The notes under the pieces: generated by a model
Database searches by the model: none
What the model was told of the DNA's origin: nothing
Seen by the model: the letters and a program-made list of their open reading frames with translations, nothing else
Part shown: in pieces, positions 8,745 to 14,207 of the stretch
Layout of the letters: each line of letters opens with the position of its first letter
Position numbering within the stretch: position 1 is the stretch's first letter
Program-made: the position numbers and the translations under genes
Assembly (NCBI GenBank): GCA_910577795.1
Contig: CAJTNW010000002.1
Location: 14,325 to 34,637, forward strand
DNA length: 20,313 nt
Source: an uncultured Christensenella sp.
GTDB taxonomy: Bacteria; Bacillota; Clostridia; Christensenellales; UBA3700
Direction: 5' to 3'

Positions 8745-9620
8745 TTATTCAATATTTTGTATTTGTTCTCTTATTTTTTCAATTTCAGTTTTTAAAGTAA
8801 GCACATAATTACTTACAGATAAATCACTACATTTTGAACCAATAGTATTAGATTCCCTATTCATTTCTTGAGTGATAAAGTCCAAACTTCTACCAATTGC
8901 ACCTTGATTTTTTGTAATTTCTTTAAAATGTGCTATGTGAGCATTAAGTCTTGTAAATTCCTCATCAGTTGCAACTTTATCCGCATAAAAAACAATTTCA
9001 TTCATTAACTTGTTTTCGTCTATCTGAATATCCCCAAGCGCTTCTTGCACTCTGCTTCTTAATTTATCTTTATAGTTTGCCACTTGAACAGGTGCATATT
9101 CTTGAATTTTTGCAACAACCTCAGTCAAAATATCCAATTTTTCAAGCAGATTTTTTTCAATTTTATTCCCCTCAGTTTGTCTCATAATAATTAAATTATC
9201 CAAGGCAATATCAACTGCTTTTATAATCAACTTTTGAGTAAGTTCACTATCTATACTACTTTCGTCTTCTTCAATTATTCCCTTTAATCCAAACAAATCA
9301 CTAACATTTACATTATTTTGAATGTTATATTTGCCAGAGATATTATTTGCGATTTCAAGATATTTTGCAACTAAACTATCATTATAAGCAATGTTATCTT
9401 GCTCACCAGTTAAGTTTTGATAATTAACAAATATGTCCAAATGACCTCTTGCAATGCGACTTTTAATATGGTTACGAATAATATCCTCAAAACTAATAAG
9501 CAGTCTTGGCAATTTAATACCCAAATCTAAAAATCTATGATTAACAGATTTAACCTCTACCACAATTTTTAAATTATTTTCTTCTACCTCACCCTTACCA
9601 TATCCGGTCATACTTAACAT
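8745..9620 (-). CDS. yicC: YicC family protein (probable endoribonuclease)
   Basis: The 291-aa protein has the YicC-like N terminus (MLSMTGYGKGEVE, EVKSVNHRFLD, and RGHLDIFV) and the conserved C-terminal DUF1732-type domain with SLDFITQEMNRESNTIGSK. Studied members of the family are endoribonucleases involved in RNA turnover; activity of this one is inferred. It is the first gene of the long minus-strand operon: nothing co-directional lies immediately upstream and a plausible promoter is found about 55 bp before it. Family assignment is secure, biochemical role less so. Confidence 0.93.
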   Translation of the reverse strand: MLSMTGYGKGEVEENNLKIVVEVKSVNHRFLDLGIKLPRLLISFEDIIRNHIKSRIARGHLDIFVNYQNLTGEQDNIAYNDSLVAKYLEIANNISGKYNIQNNVNVSDLFGLKGIIEEDESSIDSELTQKLIIKAVDIALDNLIIMRQTEGNKIEKNLLEKLDILTEVVAKIQEYAPVQVANYKDKLRSRVQEALGDIQIDENKLMNEIVFYADKVATDEEFTRLNAHIAHFKEITKNQGAIGRSLDFITQEMNRESNTIGSKCSDLSVSNYVLTLKTEIEKIREQIQNIE

Positions 9621-9674
9621 AGCAATATACTCCTAAAAATCTCATTTGCATGATTTTACATAATTATACAAATA

Positions 9675-9703
9675 TATTTTAACACAAACTATAAAATATT
9701 ACA
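9675..9703 (-). promoter_or_regulatory. Candidate sigma-A promoter of the yicC-rsgA operon
   Basis: Reading the minus strand, TTGTAA (9703-9698) and TAAAAT (9680-9675) are separated by exactly 17 bp and lie about 55 bp upstream of the yicC ATG. Each hexamer differs from consensus at only a few bases. In DNA this AT-rich chance matches are common, so the position upstream of the first operon gene is the main support. Confidence 0.4.
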
Positions 9704-9771
9704 AGCAAAGTTTTATAATTATTTAAAATAAATAATATAAACTAAAAAATATTATTTAAACTTTATAAAAC

Positions 9772-9803
9772 CCCACCCCAAAAGTTTATTCTTTTGGGGT
9801 GGG
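9772..9803. terminator. Intrinsic terminator, left copy of the duplicated hairpin
   Basis: A perfect 13-bp stem (9772-9784 pairing with 9791-9803) with the six-base loop TTTATT, G/C-rich at its base. On the minus strand it is followed by TTTTATA, so it can end transcription of the 71-aa gene that stops 25 bp before it. The 33-bp block 9772-9804 is identical to 12116-12148 at the other end of the island. Confidence 0.8.
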
Positions 9804-9828
9804 TATTTTATGTAACATTTATTATATT

Positions 9829-10044
9829 TTATATTGTTTTAATAATAAGTTTAACATCTTTAAAACCAGTTTTTCTTATCACATTATTCTTAATAGTTGT
9901 ATTTATCATTTGACTTTCAATTAAATCTTGAAGATATATTTGCAAATCATTAATATTATTAAGTTTTAATTTTTTTATATTGCTATCATCATTATTAATA
10001 CTTGTTCCATAACCAAAATCATGGTTTAATTCGTAGTTTTTCAT
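9829..10044 (-). CDS. Hypothetical protein, 71 aa
   Basis: I do not recognise a family. The protein is hydrophilic, rich in Asn, Lys and Ile, with no signal peptide or membrane segment. A likely amphipathic helix covers about residues 24-46 (NIKKLKLNNINDLQIYLQDL). A real gene is supported by AAGGAG nine bases before the ATG and by an intrinsic terminator 25 bp after the stop. It lies 108 bp downstream of the 46-aa gene on the same strand and probably shares its promoter at 10371-10399. It belongs to the accessory island and is even more AT-rich than the flanking housekeeping genes. Function unknown. Confidence 0.65.
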   Translation of the reverse strand: MKNYELNHDFGYGTSINNDDSNIKKLKLNNINDLQIYLQDLIESQMINTTIKNNVIRKTGFKDVKLIIKTI

Positions 10045-10152
10045 TTATATTTTCTCCTTATATTTTTAGCATGTTTTAATTTATTATGTTTTCATTTGTA
10101 TATCAAAATTTTATATTAATAGTATTTAAAAAAATTTCTTTTGTATAAAAAA

Positions 10153-10293
10153 TTATCTTTCCAATGAGATATGTGCAGTTGTTCTATCTGCTAGATATAC
10201 AATTATCTCATTATCTTTAACAATAGAAACATTTTCTATTTCTAAATTAAAACCACTTGCAATAACTTTATAAATTGATGCCATAAAATCCAT
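10153..10293 (-). CDS. Hypothetical small protein, 46 aa
   Basis: A short reading frame, MDFMASIYKVIASG through to a C terminus of AHISLER. It carries an excellent ribosome binding site, AAAGGAGG, ending about 7 bases before the ATG, and lies about 75 bp downstream of a perfect-consensus promoter. Those signals, rather than similarity, make it credible. The N-terminal 15 residues could form a short helix, and the rest has the alternating pattern of two or three beta strands (VSIVKDNEIIVYLADRTT). No membrane segment is evident. I do not recognise the family. Being the first gene of a strong, apparently operator-controlled transcript, it may be the effector or a small regulator of the island, but that is inference. 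Confidence 0.6.
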   Translation of the reverse strand: MDFMASIYKVIASGFNLEIENVSIVKDNEIIVYLADRTTAHISLER

Positions 10294-10370
10294 ATTAATT
10301 CCTCCTTTTATAATGCGCTTTCGTTTCAGCTACTCATTCATTTTTTTGTTTTGCAATATTTTATATATAA

Positions 10371-10399
10371 ATTATACGTATGAACTTCGGCTCTGTCAA
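10371..10399 (-). promoter_or_regulatory. Perfect-consensus sigma-A promoter for the two small minus-strand genes
   Basis: On the minus strand TTGACA (10399-10394) and TATAAT (10376-10371) are both exact consensus and are 17 bp apart, the optimum. It is the best promoter I found in the window and points at the 46-aa and 71-aa genes. Its spacer is filled by copy 1 of the repeated GAACTTCGGCTC motif, a placement typical of a repressor site. Confidence 0.8.
10378..10396. promoter_or_regulatory. Putative operator, copy 1
   Basis: Core TGAACTTCGGCTC (10381-10393). It lies wholly between the -35 and -10 boxes of the consensus minus-strand promoter, so any bound protein would block RNA polymerase. 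The 19-bp block 10378-10396 matches 10666-10684 at 17 of 19 positions. The core shows partial dyad symmetry. Confidence 0.55.
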
Positions 10400-10452
10400 C
10401 ATATATGCACCTATAAATACTATAATATCAATATAATTTTCAATTTTTACTA

Positions 10453-10466
10453 TCGAAAATTGTCGA
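10453..10466. promoter_or_regulatory. Near-palindrome TCGAAAATTGTCGA
   Basis: A 14-bp sequence with six of seven base pairs symmetric, in the middle of the intergenic region between the divergent transcripts. It could be a binding site for one of the HTH proteins, but it occurs once and may be chance. Confidence 0.2.
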
Positions 10467-10549
10467 ATAATTTAAGAATTAATGAAAAAAAGTAAAATTT
10501 AAGACAAAAATTGCAGTCAAAATTTATTCATACTATTTTTATGCTCAAC

Positions 10550-10602
10550 TAATTCAACATTCGTATTAAAAATTAGGTGCGTTTATGTTGAATTATTTTT
10601 TT
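10550..10602 (+). terminator. Hairpin with T-tract upstream of the HTH operon (possible attenuator or boundary terminator)
   Basis: An exact 11-bp inverted repeat, TAATTCAACAT (10550-10560) and ATGTTGAATTA (10585-10595), with a 24-base loop, followed at once by seven T residues (10596-10602). The layout is that of a rho-independent terminator on the plus strand, but the stem is AT-rich and the loop long, so strength is doubtful. Confidence 0.35.
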
Positions 10603-10608
10603 ACTACT

Positions 10609-10637
10609 TTGAACTTCGGCTCATATAGAAGTATTTT
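10609..10637 (+). promoter_or_regulatory. Candidate promoter of the HTH operon
   Basis: TTGAAC (10609-10614) and TATTTT (10632-10637) are separated by 17 bp, each four of six to consensus. It would start transcription near 10645, just before the first HTH gene. The -35 box is part of operator copy 2. Weak match in AT-rich DNA; position and operator overlap are the main support. Confidence 0.35.
10610..10622. promoter_or_regulatory. Putative operator, copy 2
   Basis: TGAACTTCGGCTC, identical over 13 bp to copy 1 and in the same orientation, overlapping the -35 region of the candidate HTH-operon promoter. It ends 45 bp before the first possible start codon of the operon. Confidence 0.5.
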
Positions 10638-10665
10638 AATATAACTTGATAAAATAATTTTAGAG

Positions 10666-10684
10666 GTATGAACTTTGGCTTTGT
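10666..10684. promoter_or_regulatory. Putative operator, copy 3
   Basis: TGAACTTTGGCTT (10669-10681) differs from copies 1 and 2 at two of 13 positions, and the flanking bases GTA and TGT also match copy 1. It overlaps the most upstream possible start codon of the first HTH gene and would sit about 25 bp downstream of the proposed transcription start. Confidence 0.45.
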
Positions 10685-11192
10685 ATTAAAAGTACTTTAC
10701 TTTTTTATTAAGCAAAATGTAATGAAAATAATTATGGATTTTAAACTAAAGTCACTATGTATTGAAAATAAAATAAATTCATTAAAACTAGAAAAAATAT
10801 TAAATATTCCAAATGCTAGATTAGGAAAATACATTAAACAAGAATTTTATCCTAGTGTTAATCGGGCAGTTATTTTATCTAATTATTTTAACTGTTCACT
10901 TGACTATTTAGTTGGATTAAGTCCTGTTAAACAAAATGGAAAATTAAATGCCCCTAATTTGAAAAAATTTTTTAATAGATTAGATTGGTTAATTTTAGAA
11001 GAGAAATCAATTACTAGTTTTTTTAAAAATTGTCAACTTGCAAAGACTAATATAATACGATGGAAAAAAATGAATGATTTCCCTAGACTTGAAAATCTTT
11101 TTTTGATATCTGATTATTATAAAATTTCATTAGATTATTTAACAGGCAGAACAGATAAAATGGAGATAAATTATGAACATGAAATTCTCTGA
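10668..11192 (+). CDS. Double XRE-type HTH DNA-binding protein, paralogue 1
   Basis: A 174-aa frame with two Cro/CI-like helix-turn-helix domains in tandem. Numbering from 10668, the first spans about residues 24-84 and ends in NYFNCSLDYLVGL; the second spans about 100-161 and ends in SDYYKISLDYLTGR. Both tails match the last helix of many Firmicutes XRE domains. It is homologous to the next two genes but more divergent. The start is uncertain. The ATG at 10668 has AGAGG only one base away, and its first 18-22 residues (hydrophobic, overlapping operator copy 3) have no counterpart in the paralogues. ATG at 10722 or 10734 would fit the alignment better but lacks a clear ribosome binding site. 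Its 3' end overlaps the next gene by 20 bp. Probable transcription regulator; target inferred to be the repeated motif upstream. Confidence 0.75.
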   Translation: MNFGFVLKVLYFFIKQNVMKIIMDFKLKSLCIENKINSLKLEKILNIPNARLGKYIKQEFYPSVNRAVILSNYFNCSLDYLVGLSPVKQNGKLNAPNLKKFFNRLDWLILEEKSITSFFKNCQLAKTNIIRWKKMNDFPRLENLFLISDYYKISLDYLTGRTDKMEINYEHEIL

Positions 11193-11610
11193 AATACTTA
11201 ATGATTTAATATTAGATAACGAATTAACCAAAACTCAGTTTGCTAAAAAAATTAATGTTGCTCCTTCAAAAATTACGGGGTATTTAAATGGGCAAATTCC
11301 CGCCCCTAAGACAGTCGCAAAAATTTGTGACTATTTTATGTGTTCAATGGATTTTATAACTGGTCTTAGTAACGAATTTTGTTATCCTAACATTAAAAAT
11401 GGATATTATCCTAATTGTTTTATGCCTGAATATCAAAAACTGCTAACTATAAATAACACAAAACATTATAGATTAGCACAAAAAGGTATTGTTAATATGA
11501 CTTGCCTAACTCGTTGGAAAAATGGACGTTTGCCACAATTCGAAGTACTATTTAATATCGCTTATGAATTAGGTGGTTCAATAGATAAAATGCTTGGCAG
11601 AATAAATTAA
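11173..11610 (+). CDS. Double XRE-type HTH DNA-binding protein, paralogue 2
   Basis: A 145-aa protein with a clear N-terminal Cro/CI-type HTH (about residues 5-65: LTKTQFAKKINVAPSKITGY, then ICDYFMCSMDFITGL) and a second, more divergent HTH (about 86-143) ending in IAYELGGSIDKMLGR. The linker (about 66-85) is rich in Asn and Tyr. GGAG seven bases upstream lies inside the end of paralogue 1, so the pair is translationally coupled. It has no sensor, protease or membrane domain, so specificity would come from the two DNA-binding units. The second half is clearly similar to that of paralogue 3, indicating duplication. No phage genes are nearby. Function beyond DNA binding is unknown. Confidence 0.85.
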   Translation: MNMKFSEILNDLILDNELTKTQFAKKINVAPSKITGYLNGQIPAPKTVAKICDYFMCSMDFITGLSNEFCYPNIKNGYYPNCFMPEYQKLLTINNTKHYRLAQKGIVNMTCLTRWKNGRLPQFEVLFNIAYELGGSIDKMLGRIN

Positions 11611-11622
11611 CAAGGAAAAATA

Positions 11623-12075
11623 ATGATAAAGTTAAGCGATAATTTAAAAATTTTTACAGAGAACTTTACTGACTTATTTATTAAAACAGGGTTAACTAAA
11701 CATAAATTTGCTAAATTAATTGATATTGACCATTGTTTAATTGCAGATTATCTGCAAGGCACTATCCCATTATTAAAAAATGTAGTAAAAATTTGTGATT
11801 ATTTTAATTGCTCTATTGATTATATGGTTGGTTTAGGTTCTAATTTTACATATCTAAACTTACAAGCAGGATACAAAAACAATTATTTTTATCCCGAATA
11901 CCAAAGATTATTACAATTAAATAACACTACACACTATGTTTTAGCCAAAAATAATATTGTTACTTCTACTAAATTAAATTTATGGCAGCAAGGTCGCCTA
12001 CATAAATTTGAAGTGCTAGTTGCTATTGCTTATGAACTAGGCGGCTCCATTGACAAAATGCTTGGTAGAATATAA
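11623..12075 (+). CDS. Double XRE-type HTH DNA-binding protein, paralogue 3
   Basis: A 150-aa protein with the same two-domain plan: HTH 1 about residues 12-71 (LTKHKFAKLIDIDHCLIADY, then ICDYFNCSIDYMVGL) and HTH 2 about 92-148 (NNTTHYVLAKNNIV, then IAYELGGSIDKMLGRI). It is closest to paralogue 2, sharing PEYQ.LL, NNT.HY and the whole C-terminal block. AAGGA lies seven bases before the ATG, and it starts 12 bp after paralogue 2 ends, so all three genes form one operon closed by the strong hairpin at 12110-12153. In the second domain the recognition-helix region differs between the paralogues (for example NMTCLTRWKNG versus TSTKLNLWQQG), which suggests different or relaxed DNA targets. Confidence 0.85.
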   Translation: MIKLSDNLKIFTENFTDLFIKTGLTKHKFAKLIDIDHCLIADYLQGTIPLLKNVVKICDYFNCSIDYMVGLGSNFTYLNLQAGYKNNYFYPEYQRLLQLNNTTHYVLAKNNIVTSTKLNLWQQGRLHKFEVLVAIAYELGGSIDKMLGRI

Positions 12076-12109
12076 TTAATAAAATATAAATTTTATAAAA
12101 TTACTATAA

Positions 12110-12159
12110 AAATAACCCACCCCAAAAGTTTATTCTTTTGGGGTGGGTTATTTATTTTT
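12110..12159. terminator. Bidirectional intrinsic terminator, right copy of the duplicated hairpin
   Basis: A perfect 19-bp stem (12110-12128 with 12135-12153) and loop TTTATT, followed on the plus strand by a T-run (12155-12160) and on the minus strand by TTTATAG. It separates the convergent HTH operon and ligA. Bases 12116-12148 are identical to 9772-9804. Confidence 0.9.
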
Positions 12160-14103
12160 TTAGTCTTCAAAATTTATTTTTTCGTAAAACTCCTTTTCTG
12201 TCCAAAGTTCTAGTCCTAATTTTTTTGCTTTTTCTAATTTAGAGCCTGCCTCCTCGCCATAAACAACAACATTTACATTTTTGGAAACACTATCTGCCAC
12301 ACTTCCACCATTGTCAATTATCATTTGTTTTGCTTTGCTACGTGGCACAGAAATACTACCCGTTAAACAAATTGTAATACCTGTTAACACACCTTGTTTT
12401 ACCTCTTTAAATTCAAGTTGAATACCTTTGCTTAACAGGCTATCAATAAGTTTTTTATTTGCATCATTATTAAAAAAGTTATAAACACTTGTTGCCATTA
12501 TCTCGCCAAAGTCGTCTAAACTTAAAATATCCTCAATAGTTGCAGACTGCAAGTTTTCAAGTGATTTAAATTTATCTGCAAGTTGTTTTGCAGACTTTTT
12601 GCCAATGTTTGCAATACCTAAGGAATAAATAAAATTATCAAGTGCTGCGTTTTTACTATTTTTTATTGCATTTAAAATATTTGAAACTTTTTTATCCTTA
12701 AAGCCCTCTGCTTGAATAAGTTGCTCTGCTGTTAAATCATAAATATCGTCAATATCCCTTAAAAAACCTAAATTGTACAATTGCAAAATAGTTTTTTCAG
12801 ACAAACCTTCAATATTCATGGCTTCCCTACTTGCAAAATGGTCTAGCCTTGATATATGAACTGCACCACAATTCTCTTTATTTTCACAATAAACAAAAGC
12901 ACCATCTACTTTAACATCTCCACCGCATGATGGGCATTTATCTGGTGGCAATATTACACTACCATTGTTATCTTCCGCAACTCCTAAAATTTCTGGAATG
13001 ACATCGTTACTTCTTCTAATAAAAACTCTACTGCCTATCTTAACACCTTTTTTTGAAATATCGTCCAAATTATTTAATGTTGCACGTGATATTGTTGCAC
13101 CACAAAGTTCTACTGGCTCTAGCACTGCAAGTGGGTTTAGTTTACCCGTTCTTGAAACCTGCCAAATAACATCTTTCAAAATAGTAGTAACCTCTTCCGC
13201 CTCATATTTATATGCCATCGCCCAACGCGGTGATTTTTCAGTAAAACCCAATTCGTTTCTAAAACTTTGTTCATTAATTTTTATTACCGCACCATCAATT
13301 AAGTAATCAAGAGTGTTTCTTTTAGATTCAATTTCGTTAATAAGTGTTTGGATATCATTCAAATTATCCGCATACTTTACATAGTCACCTATTCTAAACT
13401 TGTTTTTAACCAAAAAATCTACCATTTCTTTTTGGCTATTAAAAGCAATATCCGAATAACCTACACTATATGCCATAAAATCAAGATGCCTTTCTGCAGT
13501 AACTTTTGAGTCAAGATTTCTCAAAGCACCTGCTGCAGCATTTCTTGCATTTTTTAAAGGAATATCATGTGTGTTATTGTATTTTTCAAGTTCAGATAAC
13601 CTCATTATACATTCACCTTGAACCTCTATTTCACCTTTAAAATCTATTGTTAAAGGAATAGTACGAATAGTTTTGGCACCATTAGTGACAATTTCACCTT
13701 TTACACCATTACCTCGTGTAGTTGCACGCACCAATTCACCATTATTGTAAGTTAAATTAACAGTAAGTCCGTCATACTTGTATTCAACCGAACATAAAAA
13801 TTTATCCTCATTCAAAGAGTATGCACATCTAGTCCACCAACTCTCCAAATCACCAAAGGACTGACTTTTTGCAAGTGAATATAGTCTTTGTTTATGAGTA
13901 TGACTTTCAAACTGCTTTAACAATTCTCCACCAACTCTATGAGTAGGTGAATTTGCAAGTCTAGTGCCAGTTTGACTTTCTAGTTCCACAAGTTCGTCAT
14001 ACAAAGCATCGTACTCTTTATCTGATACAATTGGCTCATCTAAAGTATAATACCTGTACGCATAATCATTAAGTTTTTCAACAAGTTCTGTCATTCTATC
14101 CAT
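12160..14103 (-). CDS. ligA: NAD-dependent DNA ligase LigA
   Basis: Seals nicks in DNA during replication and repair using NAD+. The 647-aa protein shows the Ia domain with paired tyrosines (YAYRYY, residues 14-19), the adenylation site KYDG with catalytic K109, and an OB fold. A four-cysteine zinc finger follows (CPSCGG then YCENKENC), then helix-hairpin-helix repeats and a C-terminal BRCT domain starting GITICLTGSI. The motif near residue 73 reads RLYSL rather than the common PMLSL, a mild variation. AGG eight bases upstream supports the ATG at 14103. It is 104 bp downstream of pcrA on the same strand, the classic pcrA-ligA pair of Firmicutes. Confidence 0.97.
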   Translation of the reverse strand: MDRMTELVEKLNDYAYRYYTLDEPIVSDKEYDALYDELVELESQTGTRLANSPTHRVGGELLKQFESHTHKQRLYSLAKSQSFGDLESWWTRCAYSLNEDKFLCSVEYKYDGLTVNLTYNNGELVRATTRGNGVKGEIVTNGAKTIRTIPLTIDFKGEIEVQGECIMRLSELEKYNNTHDIPLKNARNAAAGALRNLDSKVTAERHLDFMAYSVGYSDIAFNSQKEMVDFLVKNKFRIGDYVKYADNLNDIQTLINEIESKRNTLDYLIDGAVIKINEQSFRNELGFTEKSPRWAMAYKYEAEEVTTILKDVIWQVSRTGKLNPLAVLEPVELCGATISRATLNNLDDISKKGVKIGSRVFIRRSNDVIPEILGVAEDNNGSVILPPDKCPSCGGDVKVDGAFVYCENKENCGAVHISRLDHFASREAMNIEGLSEKTILQLYNLGFLRDIDDIYDLTAEQLIQAEGFKDKKVSNILNAIKNSKNAALDNFIYSLGIANIGKKSAKQLADKFKSLENLQSATIEDILSLDDFGEIMATSVYNFFNNDANKKLIDSLLSKGIQLEFKEVKQGVLTGITICLTGSISVPRSKAKQMIIDNGGSVADSVSKNVNVVVYGEEAGSKLEKAKKLGLELWTEKEFYEKINFED

Positions 14104-14207
14104 ATTATTACCTGCTATAAATTTTTATTTAATACCGATTTTCGACGGATTTTATTTGTTTTTTATCAAATTTATTAAAAAGTTTTTAACAACTTTTTAA
14201 ACTAATT

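Noticed and set aside
10313..10495. Open frame of 60 aa on the plus strand between the divergent transcripts
   Set aside because: No ribosome binding site, composition typical of translated AT-rich spacer, and it crosses the minus-strand promoter and operator copy 1.
10378..10684. The three short repeats as a CRISPR array
   Set aside because: Core only 13 bp, spacings of 229 and 59 bp, and no cas genes; placement in promoters fits operators instead.
9772..12148. The island as a prophage or integrative element
   Set aside because: No integrase, transposase, structural, replication or mobilisation gene, and no tRNA target; only regulators and tiny proteins are present.
14175..14200. Inverted repeat TTAAAAAGTT / AACTTTTTAA between pcrA and ligA
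   Set aside because: A weak, nearly all-AT stem without a following T-run; too easily formed by chance here to call a terminator or operator.
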